This document shows, piece after piece, positions 8,309 through 17,637 of a DNA stretch of 64,000 nucleotides. Below the pieces are notes generated by a model, which had not been told where the DNA came from, ran no database searches, and worked only from the letters and a program-made list of their open reading frames with translations. The stretch spans positions 124,001 through 188,000 of the forward strand of contig JAEXAS010000026.1 in assembly GCA_023458095.1 (NCBI GenBank), read 5' to 3'. Every line of letters starts with the position of its first letter. Positions within the stretch are counted from its first letter, which is position 1. A program made the position numbers and the translations under genes. Origin of the DNA: Actinomycetes bacterium (lineage in GTDB: Bacteria > Actinomycetota > Actinomycetes > Propionibacteriales > Propionibacteriaceae).

Positions 8309-8616
8309 GGGGACCTCCGAGATGACGACGTTCCCATCGAATCCCGGTTCTATGAAGCAACCATGAAAGCCCAGTGAAGCCTGCATGGGGTCGGGCAACC
8401 ACCGATCGCGCCACCGACACCCATCCTGCGATACCGGTGTGGACTCCCATCCCGCATCGTGTCGATCGGCTCGCCCTTGTCGCTCACCACGCGCCACCAT
8501 CCGTGCCCTGAGCCTGTCGAGGGGCACAACTGCGCCAGTCCGCCGTCCAGCCAGACCGCGCGGACGTGAGCGCTGCCCCTGGCTCTGTGGGCGTGCTCAA
8601 CCAGCCGGGGACGACC
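8309..8616. other. Intergenic region with one dispersed-repeat copy
   Basis: No gene is supported here. It contains the promoter side of the polyferredoxin gene and, at 8506-8524, a copy of the dispersed palindromic repeat described separately. Confidence 0.5.
8506..8524. repeat. Dispersed REP-like element (CCCTGAGCCTGTCGAGGGG)
   Basis: This 19-mer is the reverse complement, with one change, of the CCCTTCGACAGGCTCAGGG units found at 22651-22880. Finding it at two unrelated intergenic sites indicates a dispersed extragenic palindrome-like repeat. Confidence 0.6.
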
Positions 8617-10038
8617 TCAGGCTTCGGCGCCGACCTGCTGCCAGCCCGACTTCACCTTGTCGGCAACCAGGGCGTCAAACATGGCCAGGGCCTGATCACA
8701 GGAGGCGCTGATTCGAACCTCCGTGCTCAGCGGATCCTTGCGCCCGGAGGAGAAGTTCACGTAGGCCACCACATATTCGGCATAGCCACGGTCGGCCTTG
8801 TTGGTGGCCCAGGCCAGGAACTTCTGCACCATGATCTTGCCCCCGGCGCCCTTGGTGTACACCTCGCGACGCAGCAGCGTCGAGGCGGGAGCCGCATCGC
8901 TGGTCATCACCGGCGGTACCGGCCAGGCGAAGTACTCCTCGATCTGAGCCAGCCGCACGTCGGTGGGATTCACCGCCTTGTCCTGGCGAATGCCCACCAG
9001 GACCGGATGGATGATGCTGATTCCGGCCCCGGTGCCGGTCCGTGACCAGGACTGGCCATCGAACTCGAGCAGCGGATTGCTCACCGGCCCCGACAACGAC
9101 TCGAACAACACGTCATTGACCTTGATCTCGATGACGATCTCGGGGCGCACCAGGTGGAAGGCGACATGGTTGGCGTCGGTTTCGATGTAGCTGGACGGCG
9201 CTTCGGCATTGCTGAGCAGGGTGTGGAACTGGGTTCGGGATTCATCGTTCAGCCCCGAGCCGACGTGGCCGACGGGCTGGTAGCGTCCGTCGCCGGCGAT
9301 CAGCGCCACCAGCAGGGATCGGACCTGGCTGGTTTCGTCAGGGTTCTCCGAATAGCCGATGACGGCGACGTCCAAGGTATAGACCGGCTTGACCTTGTAC
9401 ACCGTGGGCAGGTCGGTGCGCACCACCAGACCTTCGGCACCACCGTCGGTGACCCATTCCTGGTAGAGCTGGGCGATCTGGGCGCGCGACTCGACCGCCT
9501 TCATCTGCACCGGCGCCACCTCACCGCTGAACCACCCGCTCAACAGGGCATGGGTTTCGGTGTAGGACATCGGCCGGTGCTCGACACCGTCGATGGAGAT
9601 GATCTCGAACGGTGCCAGCCGCAACCGACTCGGATCGTTGGCCAGCGCTGAGGCCACATCGAAGACCCGAGTGCGTCCGGCATCCTCGACCACATACAAC
9701 TCGGCGGGAATGATGGCTTCGCGGACGCCTGCCTTCGCCAGTTGCGCGGTGACCGCATCGTGCACAGCCAGACCGGTGCGCACCCGTCCGCCGGTGTTGA
9801 TGGTGAAGCTCTGCGTACCGTCGAAGAAGATCACCGCCAGTTCCCCGTCGTACTTACGGGTCACCTGGTACGTGCTGCCGCCCAGCCGGGATTCGATCTC
9901 GGTGCCGTTGAGCGAGACATAGCGGCGCACCACCGACTCCTTGTAGTCGGAGACCTGCAGGCCGGCCTCGGGCGCGACCTCAGCGGCCAGACCTTCGCTG
10001 AACCCGTTGCGCGGGCTGAGTTTGCTGGCGTCGATCAC
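8617..10038 (-). CDS. ATP-dependent polynucleotide ligase-like protein with C-terminal WGR-like region
   Basis: The 473-residue product carries all nucleotidyltransferase motifs of ATP-dependent ligases. Motif I is KYDG (adenylated Lys would be Lys62), motif III is PAEL (Glu113), and the IIIa-like element is RVFDV. Motif IV is EGLVVR (Glu202), motif V is YKVKP (Lys215, Lys217), and the OB-fold motif VI is GIRQDK (351-354). Residues about 405-468 resemble a WGR module (spaced aromatics, then LAMFDALVADKVKSGW). There is no N-terminal DNA-binding domain and no primase or nuclease domain as in LigD. It starts at a GTG overlapping the upstream stop (GTGA) and is the last gene of a three-gene operon. 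Joining nicks in DNA or RNA is inferred from motifs; the substrate is unknown. Confidence 0.75.
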   Translation of the reverse strand: MIDASKLSPRNGFSEGLAAEVAPEAGLQVSDYKESVVRRYVSLNGTEIESRLGGSTYQVTRKYDGELAVIFFDGTQSFTINTGGRVRTGLAVHDAVTAQLAKAGVREAIIPAELYVVEDAGRTRVFDVASALANDPSRLRLAPFEIISIDGVEHRPMSYTETHALLSGWFSGEVAPVQMKAVESRAQIAQLYQEWVTDGGAEGLVVRTDLPTVYKVKPVYTLDVAVIGYSENPDETSQVRSLLVALIAGDGRYQPVGHVGSGLNDESRTQFHTLLSNAEAPSSYIETDANHVAFHLVRPEIVIEIKVNDVLFESLSGPVSNPLLEFDGQSWSRTGTGAGISIIHPVLVGIRQDKAVNPTDVRLAQIEEYFAWPVPPVMTSDAAPASTLLRREVYTKGAGGKIMVQKFLAWATNKADRGYAEYVVAYVNFSSGRKDPLSTEVRISASCDQALAMFDALVADKVKSGWQQVGAEA

Positions 10039-10754
10039 TGGTCGGCTCCGTCCTGCGCAACCGGCTCGAGGGCTTTAAGTTCCAAGTTGGTCAGGTGAAG
10101 CACGAGCAGGTAGGACCCGTTGTGCGTGCGTCCTTCCAGGAAGCCGCGGTAGGGCTCACCGCCCGTGGTGAGGATCAGTGGTCCCGTACCTTGCGGCCCA
10201 CTGCCGACCAGCCGCAGCACATTGTCGCGTTCGAGTTCTTCGGCCATCTGGTACAGAAAGTCGAAGGTGAGCCCGTTGGTATGGGTGAGCTGGTAGCTGC
10301 GGGAGAACACGAACTTGCGGACCGCATCGGCCTTGGGAAAGGTGCGCTTGCTCCATTGGATGGGCGTATCGGCGGCGATATTTGCCGGAACCCGGGAAAG
10401 CGCCCGGCGCTCACGCTCGCTGCCATCAGGATTGTGCACCACCTGCTCCAGACGCACCCGGTAGACGATCTCACCGTCGGCACTGACATAGACCCGCACC
10501 GGCTTGTCCAGGTATTTACCGACAGTTTCCACATCGATCTCGGGATCGCCGTCGATGATGGCCTGACCGAGTTCGGGCAGCCCCCCGAAGGCGTCGATGA
10601 GCGGCTCGACCCGCGCCACCGACTTCACATAGCGGACGTTGCGGGGCCGCTCGCCCTCCGGGGTCACGGCGACCGCGCGTTCGGCCTTCTGCGCAGAGGC
10701 GAATCCGACTTGAGCATCTCGTTTGGCGGCGTTGGCCAGGTTGATCGCACGCAT
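10035..10754 (-). CDS. Unrecognised protein of the ligase-like operon (middle gene)
   Basis: The 239-residue soluble protein has an Ala/Arg/Lys-rich N-terminus, a central beta-rich region (VRVYVSADGEIVYRVRLEQV) and a C-terminal region with QWSKRTFPKADAVRKFVF and FDFLYQMAEELERDN. I recognise no family, signal peptide or membrane segment. It is tightly coupled: its ATG comes one base after the upstream stop, and its own stop overlaps the ligase-like start by four bases. Such coupling suggests a complex with the ligase-like protein. It could be a nucleic-acid end-binding or processing subunit (inference). Confidence 0.65.
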   Translation of the reverse strand: MRAINLANAAKRDAQVGFASAQKAERAVAVTPEGERPRNVRYVKSVARVEPLIDAFGGLPELGQAIIDGDPEIDVETVGKYLDKPVRVYVSADGEIVYRVRLEQVVHNPDGSERERRALSRVPANIAADTPIQWSKRTFPKADAVRKFVFSRSYQLTHTNGLTFDFLYQMAEELERDNVLRLVGSGPQGTGPLILTTGGEPYRGFLEGRTHNGSYLLVLHLTNLELKALEPVAQDGADQ

Positions 10755-10755
10755 G

Positions 10756-11346
10756 TCACATCATCCCGAAGTCGAGGTCGTCGTCATCGTCTTCGCCCTC
10801 GTCAACGACGTCCACCTCTGCGTCCAAACCGACGAAGGCGAAGGTGGCCGGCTGACCGGTGAGCAGGAAGGCCGTCCCGGCCTGGGCAAGAAGGAAGGCT
10901 CGGCTGCCGGAGGTTCCGGCCCGGTAGTAGTAGTCGAAGGTGTAGATGTCCTCGCCGAGAAAGCTCAACAGTTCGGCGTCGGCCTGCAGTTGATAGACCG
11001 CGCTCACCGGGGTGTCGAGAAGGTCTTCCACACTGGCGCGTTGATCCAAAGCGATGGGTTCGTCGTAGCTGGACGGATGCTGCTCGGCCGGGCTGCCGTC
11101 GGCATTTCGCACTTCCAGGGTGGAGCGATCAACCCAGTTGCCCTGCTGATCGAGCAGACCCAGTCCGGTTCCACCTTTGGGGATGAGCGTGGTGCCGCTG
11201 CGGTCGATGAGCGCCAACTCACACGGATTGCCGGCACCGTCCAGCGCCACCGTCTCGGTCCAGCCATACAACTTGGTTCGATCGATCTTCACCGGCTCGG
11301 CGGCGAGGGTCCCCCCAGCCACGGCGAATGTCAGATTCCTCGCCAA
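10756..11346 (-). CDS. Unrecognised acidic-tailed protein, first gene of the ligase-like operon
   Basis: I place the start at the TTG at 11346 because GAGGGGGG stands six bases upstream; an in-frame ATG at 11367 has no ribosome binding site. The 196-residue protein begins ARNLTFAVAGG, contains KIDRTKLYGWTE near the N-terminus and a glycine-rich beta region, and ends in a very acidic tail (EGEDDDDDLDFG). It has no transmembrane segment and no family that I recognise. The tail could bind a basic partner such as the Arg/Lys-rich product of the next gene. The operon promoter should lie in the 155-base gap before serB. Confidence 0.6.
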   Translation of the reverse strand: MARNLTFAVAGGTLAAEPVKIDRTKLYGWTETVALDGAGNPCELALIDRSGTTLIPKGGTGLGLLDQQGNWVDRSTLEVRNADGSPAEQHPSSYDEPIALDQRASVEDLLDTPVSAVYQLQADAELLSFLGEDIYTFDYYYRAGTSGSRAFLLAQAGTAFLLTGQPATFAFVGLDAEVDVVDEGEDDDDDLDFGMM

Positions 11347-11501
11347 CGAAATCCCCCCTCGATCCATGCCACACCGATGCAGGCTGGCATTCCGATACCC
11401 GTCGGTAATCCCCGCAGCGACCACCGATGGCGGCCGACCGGCCCCATCGTCGCAGGCAGCCGATCCTCGTGTCGACCCACTGCGCTGCGGCTCGGGGCGG
11501 C

Positions 11502-12737
11502 TCAGGCCAGTTCGTCGAAGGTCAGAGCGTCGACGTGGTCGGCTTCAATCTGTGCTCGCATCGCGGCAGCGTCTTCGACCTCTTCACGGGATAACCCCAG
11601 CAAGAACAGCACCGCATCCAGATAGGGCAGGTTCAAAGAGGTGTCAGCTGAGGCGCGGACGGTGGGTTTGGCGTTGAAGGCGATGCCCAACCCGGCCGCA
11701 CTGAGCATGTCGAGGTCATTGGCGCCGTCCCCGATGGCGATGGTGCGCGACAGCGGCAGGTGTTCGGCAGCCGCCCATTCGCGCAGTTTCGCGGCCTTGG
11801 CAGCACGGTCGACGATTGGGCCGACCACCTTGCCGGTGAGGCGTCCGTCGACCACCTCCAAGGTGTTGGCGTGCACATAGGTGATGCCCAGATCGGCAGC
11901 CAGCGGGGCGACGATTTCGGTGAAGCCGCCGGACACGACCCCGATGGACAAACCCAGGTCGCGCAGTGTGGCGACCAGAGTGCGTGCCCCGGGGGTGAGC
12001 CGAACGGCGGCGCGCACCTGCTCGAAAATGCTCGCCGGCAGCCCGGCGAGCACAGAGACCCGTTCGCGCAGGCTTTCGGCGAAGTCGATCTCACCGCGCA
12101 TGGCCCGTTCGGTGACCTCACGCACTTGGTCTTCGCAGCCCGCGTGGGCCGCCAACAGCTCGATCACTTCATCACGGATCAAGGTGGAGTCAACGTCCAT
12201 CACCACTAGGCGTCGGCCTTGACGGGCCAGTCCTGCCGGGGATACCGACACATCGAAGCCGGCCTCAGCAGCGGCCTTCACCAGCGCGGGACGAAGTCGA
12301 TCCACCTCGGCTTGGGACACCCAGAACTCCAGGCTGGTCAGCGGGGTGCGGGATAGCCGGCGGCTGCGGTCGATATTGCCGCCGTGCTCGGCAATGATCG
12401 CGGTGGTGACCGCGACATGGCTGGTCAGCAGCGGGCGTCCCAGGATCGTGACAATGACGCGATTGTGCCGAGGCGGGTTGTCGCCGATGCCTTCGGTGAT
12501 CGCTACCGCCAGTCCCAGGCGGGCACAGGCACCGGCCAGCCGGTCCTCCAGCGCGTCCAAACCGCCTTCAGGGACGCCGAGCAGCACCCCGATGCTGAGC
12601 TGGCCCCGCACCACGGTCTGCTCCAGGTCGAGGATCTCGGCGTCCACCCCGGCCAGGGCGGCCATCACCCGGGTCAGCAGGCCTGGCGCATCGGTTCCGG
12701 TGATGGTTGCGGCAAGCGAGTGCCCGAGGTCGGTCAT
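11502..12737 (-). CDS. serB: Phosphoserine phosphatase SerB with N-terminal ACT region
   Basis: The 411-residue protein has an N-terminal regulatory region of about 165 residues with two ACT-like folds (TDAPGLLTRVMAALAG near residue 15; a second from about 93), then a HAD-superfamily phosphatase domain. Motif I is DVDST (Asp181 nucleophile, Asp183 acid/base), motif II is VVSGGFT, and motif IV is IGDGANDLDML. It catalyses the last step of serine synthesis, O-phosphoserine to serine plus phosphate. The length matches actinobacterial SerB2-type enzymes, in which the ACT domains bind serine. A longer reading frame runs upstream through the antisense-free overlap, but ATG 12737 is the family-consistent start. 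Confidence 0.93.
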   Translation of the reverse strand: MTDLGHSLAATITGTDAPGLLTRVMAALAGVDAEILDLEQTVVRGQLSIGVLLGVPEGGLDALEDRLAGACARLGLAVAITEGIGDNPPRHNRVIVTILGRPLLTSHVAVTTAIIAEHGGNIDRSRRLSRTPLTSLEFWVSQAEVDRLRPALVKAAAEAGFDVSVSPAGLARQGRRLVVMDVDSTLIRDEVIELLAAHAGCEDQVREVTERAMRGEIDFAESLRERVSVLAGLPASIFEQVRAAVRLTPGARTLVATLRDLGLSIGVVSGGFTEIVAPLAADLGITYVHANTLEVVDGRLTGKVVGPIVDRAAKAAKLREWAAAEHLPLSRTIAIGDGANDLDMLSAAGLGIAFNAKPTVRASADTSLNLPYLDAVLFLLGLSREEVEDAAAMRAQIEADHVDALTFDELA

Positions 12738-12853
12738 GACAGGAATTGTGGCACGGCGCCGACCCTCCAGCGGAACGCCGACATGGGCGTCATCGGCAAC
12801 ACCCGCACGCTGGCGTCGCCGTTGCTGATCATCCTGCCCTTGAAACGTCCGGC

Positions 12854-13828
12854 CTAGGCGGTGGGCGTTGCTCCAGGGGCAGGACTCGCCGGTGCGGTCC
12901 CCGACGACGCCGGAGCTGTGGTGGCCGGTTTGGGCTGCTTGGGCGAGTAGATGTAGACCGGCGTACCGATGGGGGTGTTCTTGAAGATCCACTGCGCCTG
13001 GCTGAGCTGGCCGATGTTCACACAACCGTGACTGGACTGGGAGTAGCCCACCGAGTGGAATCCCGCCGAGTAGTGGATGTACATGTCCGGGTGGAACATC
13101 GTCGAGTAGGGCATGGCCCCGGAGCCGTAGTTCTCCGAGGCCGGGCTCACCTGCTTGTCGAAGACCTTCCAGGTGCCGTCGGCGGTCGGGAAGACCCGCC
13201 ACTCGTGGGTCTTGGCGTGCGAGTTCCACCCACCCAGACGCACCGGGTACTTCTTGATGACCTTGCCGTTCTTGATCCAGAACAGGCGGCGCTGAGCCTG
13301 GTCGACGCAGATGATGATCTTGTAAGTGCCATTCGTGCACTTGGCCGGCAACACCTTGGGGACGGCCGGAGTGTTCAACGCCAACGCCGCCCAGGTCTCC
13401 TGGGTGGTCGTGGCGGTGTCATCCAAGCCCCGTGAGCGTTGGTAGTTCAACAGCGCATTTGCCCCGGCAGTGCTCACGTATTTGGTGGAGCTGGAGGTAT
13501 AGAAGCCGTACTTCTTCAGCTTCTTCAGCACCAAGGTGGCGCAACGACCACTCGACCCGGGGCGCACTGTCGTCTTCAGACAGCCTTTGAATTGCTTCTT
13601 CGTCTTGGCGTCGAGTTGCTCGTACAGCGTCTTCGGGGTTGGCGTCGCAGCCGGCGTCGGCGTGGCACTGGGCGTCGCTGAGCCCACAGACGGGGTGGGT
13701 GTCGGGATCGTCTTGGCACTCGGGGCGACCTGCGCGCAGCCCGCCGCACCCAATGCGACGATCAGAGCCAAGACACTGAGACGAACCGCGCCTGGCGCAA
13801 AGCCACGCGTTGACCGGACGTGACCCAT
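12854..13828 (-). CDS. L,D-transpeptidase (YkuD) lipoprotein
   Basis: The 324-residue protein begins after GGAGGGCCG at ATG 13828. A signal peptide ends in the lipobox LGAAGC, so it is likely membrane-anchored outside the cell. A Pro/Thr-rich linker follows, then a peptidoglycan-binding-like region (about 65-165), then the YkuD catalytic domain with HSVGYSQSSHGCVNIG, which holds the catalytic His and Cys of the SHGCVN motif. It forms 3-3 crosslinks in peptidoglycan. A Pro/Ala/Ser tail ends the protein. It is transcribed divergently from the GH25 gene, another cell-wall enzyme. Confidence 0.9.
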   Translation of the reverse strand: MGHVRSTRGFAPGAVRLSVLALIVALGAAGCAQVAPSAKTIPTPTPSVGSATPSATPTPAATPTPKTLYEQLDAKTKKQFKGCLKTTVRPGSSGRCATLVLKKLKKYGFYTSSSTKYVSTAGANALLNYQRSRGLDDTATTTQETWAALALNTPAVPKVLPAKCTNGTYKIIICVDQAQRRLFWIKNGKVIKKYPVRLGGWNSHAKTHEWRVFPTADGTWKVFDKQVSPASENYGSGAMPYSTMFHPDMYIHYSAGFHSVGYSQSSHGCVNIGQLSQAQWIFKNTPIGTPVYIYSPKQPKPATTAPASSGTAPASPAPGATPTA

Positions 13829-14182
13829 CGGCCCTCCTAGAGGAAAACTCGACCGAACCCCTCGCACCTCGCGAAGAACAGACCGGCCGAACAGTACCCG
13901 GCGCACCTGAATCGACACTTAGAGTTCCTGAGAATGGCCCGACTGTCGCTATTCAGAATACTCGGCCTGAGCGCATACCCCCTTGCCGCCTCGCTGAAAC
14001 ACCGAGGCACTCAGCAGTGTTGCGGTATGCCCGAATTGGTGTTCACCAGTTGGGAACACCGGGTCGGTTTGCGTAAACGCGCCGACGGAGCCGCGGATTC
14101 TGCCACACCGGCGTTGCCGAATACCGCGGCGGCGTAGGGTGGTGTTGTTCGACCCCGCGAACTCTCAGATCGGAGCCATCCC
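13829..14182. other. Divergent promoter region between two cell-wall genes
   Basis: About 350 bases separate the L,D-transpeptidase and GH25 genes, which read away from each other. No gene is supported. Both promoters must lie here, but I could not assign convincing -35/-10 pairs. Confidence 0.5.
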
Positions 14183-15496
14183 ATGACTCGCGCCGCCCGA
14201 CCGACCGGCATGCTGGTCACGGTCGCGTCTCTCTCGATGATCCTCAGCTTCGGGCTCTTCGCGCCAGGCACCCCAGTGCAGGCCGCTCCGCTCGGCCAAA
14301 CGATCACCCCGAACCTGACCGCGCCGAGCGTGATTCTGCCGACCCGGGTCACCCGCCCGCGAATCACCAAGCAGCCCAAGAGCGCCATCATCAATCGCTA
14401 TGGCGTAGGCACCAGCGTCAAGCTTCGAGTGACCGCCACCGGAACCAAGCTGCGCTACCAATGGCAATACCGCTCCGGGGGTAAGTGGCATTCGATCAAG
14501 GGTGCCACCAAGTCCACCTATCGGGTGCGGTCATCACGGTGGACCCACGGCGGCAAGTTCCGGGTCAAGGTCACCCGGAAGACGGTGCGTCGCTCATCGC
14601 ATTCGGCCACCGTCCGCGTGCGCTACCCCACCAAGACTCCGGCCAAGGATGCCCAGACCCGATTCGGGCTCAGCGGGCTACGTCAAGGGGTCGACCTGTC
14701 GTCGTGGCAGTACCTGCCCTCGGGCCGGATTCGAATGTCGGCAGTGAAGAGCTGGGTCGGTACCGGCGGCTTCACGATTCTGCGCACCGGCAGCGGCACC
14801 CGTCCGATCAACAAGAAGTACGTCGACGCCTGCACGGGCGCAACCAAGTACGTCGGCAGCGTCCCGGTCGTCGAAGACTGCGCCTACGCGACCTTTGCCG
14901 ACCAGGCCCGCAGCTTGGGTCTTCGGACCGGCCACTACTGGTTCAACGGTTGGATCAGCTCTCTGGACACCACCACCGGTGACAAGTTCTCCGGATCCTT
15001 CTCCGCCGCCAACTCTGCCGATCGGTATTTCACCTGGTTGACCACCGACGGCAACTACACCAAGACCAGCACCGATCCGCTGGTTTTGGATATCGAATCC
15101 GGCGGAACCTGGCTGGACAGCACCGGAAAGCTCCGCCAGAAGCTCCGCGCCTGGACGCCCACCGAGGCCACCGAATACATCAACCGCTTGAAGTACCGCC
15201 TGACCTCAGCCGGCTACAAGGCCAACGTCTACGTCTATATGAGTTCCAACGCAGCCTCGGCTATGAGCGGCAGCACCTACCGCTGGCAGAGCGTCGCACC
15301 GATCGCCCGGCTGTGGGTGGCCTCCTGGGGCAAGGACAATGGACGGATCCCCGACAGCCAACCGAAGGTCGGCCCCTGGGCGTCCTACGGCGGTTGGTCG
15401 ATCTGGCAGTACACCTCGAATGCCCGCATCTCCGGCTCAGGAGTGACCGCCCTCGACGGCGACATCGCCAAATCCACGGCCTGGACCGTCAAGTAG
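14183..15496 (+). CDS. Secreted GH25 lysozyme-like muramidase
   Basis: The 437-residue product has a signal peptide (basic start, hydrophobic 10-27, cleavage probably after VQAAP). A beta-sandwich, Ig-like region (about 60-145, VKLRVTATGTKLRYQWQY) precedes a GH25 domain from about 165 to the end. Catalytic landmarks are the Asp in GVDLSSWQ and Asp/Glu in LVLDIES; SIWQYTS is the typical C-terminal strand. GH25 enzymes cleave the glycan strand of peptidoglycan. It is probably for wall remodelling or competition; as it is not near phage genes I do not consider it an endolysin. It ends just before a large inverted repeat. Confidence 0.88.
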   Translation: MTRAARPTGMLVTVASLSMILSFGLFAPGTPVQAAPLGQTITPNLTAPSVILPTRVTRPRITKQPKSAIINRYGVGTSVKLRVTATGTKLRYQWQYRSGGKWHSIKGATKSTYRVRSSRWTHGGKFRVKVTRKTVRRSSHSATVRVRYPTKTPAKDAQTRFGLSGLRQGVDLSSWQYLPSGRIRMSAVKSWVGTGGFTILRTGSGTRPINKKYVDACTGATKYVGSVPVVEDCAYATFADQARSLGLRTGHYWFNGWISSLDTTTGDKFSGSFSAANSADRYFTWLTTDGNYTKTSTDPLVLDIESGGTWLDSTGKLRQKLRAWTPTEATEYINRLKYRLTSAGYKANVYVYMSSNAASAMSGSTYRWQSVAPIARLWVASWGKDNGRIPDSQPKVGPWASYGGWSIWQYTSNARISGSGVTALDGDIAKSTAWTVK

Positions 15497-15514
15497 CAGC
15501 GCGACCCCTCCACC

Positions 15515-15586
15515 CCCAGACGCTCCCAAAAGGTGCAGACGCTCCCGAAACTTTGGGAGCGTCTGCACCTTTTGGGAGCGTCTGGG
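15515..15586. terminator. 32-bp-arm inverted repeat, bidirectional terminator candidate
   Basis: Two perfectly complementary 32-base arms (15515-15546 and 15555-15586) flank an 8-base loop, GAAACTTT. Each arm itself contains two copies of an AGACGCTCCC unit. It lies between convergent genes ending at 15496 and 15625, so transcription termination from both sides is the simplest role. Confidence 0.7.
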
Positions 15587-15624
15587 TGGGGGCGCTACTT
15601 GACGGGGTCGCCGCGGCCAGGCTT

Positions 15625-17637
15625 CTAGCCGGTGCTGCCGACCACACAACTGGGGCTGGGCTGCTCGCCTTGCGGGAAGGCGACGGCCATCGCCTGACTG
15701 ATCCGGCGGGCGCGTTCCCGCCAACCCCGCGAGGTGAAGTGGATGCGATCACCCAGGAACCACGAGTCTTTGACTTCGCTGGCCCAGTCGTAGATGCGCA
15801 TATTCGGATAGCGCTCGCAGGCCTCCTCCAAGGCGGTGTTCCAGCGCTGGATGACCTTGTTGGAATAGGGCCCCGACGTGCGCAGCGTCTTGGTGGTCAG
15901 CCAGAGCACCGGCTGATCGGCGACGGGCTTCATCATGATGTCGATGCGCCTGTCCAGGGGAACCGGGCCACCCACATACTGGTTGGCTGCCTCATTGTTG
16001 CCCAAGGCGAAGGTCCAGCAACCGCTGAACCCCGTGGCCAGAATCGACTTCTCAGCGTCTTGGGCATTCGGCTCGTTGTTGTACCGCTCGACGATGGAAC
16101 GAGCGCCCCGAATGTCGGTGACCAGGGAGGTGGTGCCGACCTTCTTGAACTGGGCCGGCAACCGGTCCTTTTTCTTCGAGATGTAGGACCCCGAGGTGAG
16201 CCCCACCGAGGTGGAGTCGCCGATGTAGGCCACAGCGGTGCATTCGGTGCGCAGCTTCTGTGGTGGTGCCGTTGAGGGCGACTCTGAGACGTCTGGTTGG
16301 GCGGTGTCGCTGGGCAGCGGCGGCATGTCGCCGGGCTGCTCGCCACCGGGAGGGAGATTCGAACCGCCAGCGGCTGCGGCAGTGGGCTGACTGTTACCTC
16401 GCACCACGGCGACAGCGACCAGCGAGCCGGCGGTAACCACAGTCAGAACCAACAAGCCCGGCAGCCAGATCTCTGGACGGACCGCCCGCGGTGGCACCAC
16501 CAACGCCTTACGACGATCCCACTGCACATAGGCGAGGAATCCATGGCGGCGAATCGGATCCTCCAGGAAGGTCCAACTCAAGGCGGCCAGCACCACCGTC
16601 GCTGCGGTCAGCACCACCGGACGAACCCAGGGCTGATCGGCGATGAATACTTCTGGCGCGAAAACGAACAGCGGCAGGTGCCACAGGTAGATGCCGTAGG
16701 AACGCTCTCCGATCCAGCGCAGCGGCGCGATGCCGAGGACCCGCGACGTCCAGGTATGCGGGTGGGCGGCAACGAAGACGACCACGACCGTCGCCAAGGA
16801 CAGCAACAGAATGCCGCCCTGATACAGGAAGGCCGAGTACTGGTCGGTGAACACGAACAGCAATCCCATGACGACCAGCCCGAGAAGCGCGGCGCCGTCC
16901 AGCCCGGCCCGATCCGTCCAATGCAGCCGTCCGCGTTCGCGTCCATGCCAGGCCAGTGCGACCACGGCTCCCACCAGCAGGCCCCCGGCCCGGGTATCGG
17001 TGCCCTCATAGAGCCGAGTCTGGTCAAAGCCGGGGCTGAACCAGATCCACAGGACGACGAACGAGGCGAGCGCCAGCAGCCCGGTCATGACGGCGACGAT
17101 GATCGTCCTCCCCCGCCACAGCCACAGCATCCCCAGCAGCAGTAGTGGCCAGACCAGGTAGAACTGCTCCTCCACCGACAACGACCACAGATGGTCCATA
17201 GGCCCTACCTGGAATCGCTCGAAGTAGGACTGGCCGGTGCCGATGGTGTACCAGTTGGTCACGTAGAACAGGGCGGCCAGGGCCTGACCCAACTGGGCCA
17301 GTAATGCCGGTATCGGCATTCCGGTGAAGGGGGCACTGACCAGCAAGGCGATGACCACCACGACCAGCACCAGCACCACCGCCGGCAGCAGGCGGCGGGC
17401 CCGCCGAAGATAGAAGTTCTTCAGATCGAAGCCGGTGCGCTGAGTCTTCTCCCAGGCGCGCAGCAGCACCGACGTGATCAGGAAGCCGCTCAGGGTGAAG
17501 AACACTCCCACACCCAGCAGGCCGCCCGGCAGCGCATCGGGATTGAGGTGATAGGCCAGCACTGCGGCCACCGCGATCGCGCGCACACCATCGAGCCCGG
17601 GAAGGTAGGCGCTACCTGGTTCAGCGGGACGAGGCAT
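15625..17637 (-). CDS. Membrane O-acyltransferase (acyltransferase 3) with SGNH domain
   Basis: The 670-residue protein opens with YLPGLDGVRAIAVAAVLAYH, whose conserved His is the catalytic residue of acyltransferase-3 enzymes. About ten membrane helices follow, up to residue 400 or so, including RSYGIYLWHLPLF. After a Pro/Ser/Thr-rich linker, the C-terminal 220 residues form an SGNH-hydrolase-like domain with AYIGDSTSVGL (GDS block) and HFTSRGW. OafA-type proteins move acyl groups across the membrane onto cell-surface glycans, peptidoglycan or lipid-linked sugars. The acceptor here cannot be told. It is convergent with the GH25 gene. Confidence 0.88.
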   Translation of the reverse strand: MPRPAEPGSAYLPGLDGVRAIAVAAVLAYHLNPDALPGGLLGVGVFFTLSGFLITSVLLRAWEKTQRTGFDLKNFYLRRARRLLPAVVLVLVVVVIALLVSAPFTGMPIPALLAQLGQALAALFYVTNWYTIGTGQSYFERFQVGPMDHLWSLSVEEQFYLVWPLLLLGMLWLWRGRTIIVAVMTGLLALASFVVLWIWFSPGFDQTRLYEGTDTRAGGLLVGAVVALAWHGRERGRLHWTDRAGLDGAALLGLVVMGLLFVFTDQYSAFLYQGGILLLSLATVVVVFVAAHPHTWTSRVLGIAPLRWIGERSYGIYLWHLPLFVFAPEVFIADQPWVRPVVLTAATVVLAALSWTFLEDPIRRHGFLAYVQWDRRKALVVPPRAVRPEIWLPGLLVLTVVTAGSLVAVAVVRGNSQPTAAAAGGSNLPPGGEQPGDMPPLPSDTAQPDVSESPSTAPPQKLRTECTAVAYIGDSTSVGLTSGSYISKKKDRLPAQFKKVGTTSLVTDIRGARSIVERYNNEPNAQDAEKSILATGFSGCWTFALGNNEAANQYVGGPVPLDRRIDIMMKPVADQPVLWLTTKTLRTSGPYSNKVIQRWNTALEEACERYPNMRIYDWASEVKDSWFLGDRIHFTSRGWRERARRISQAMAVAFPQGEQPSPSCVVGSTG

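Noticed and set aside
14183..15496. Phage endolysin
   Set aside because: GH25 domain with a normal signal peptide and Ig-like domain, and no holin or phage structural gene nearby.
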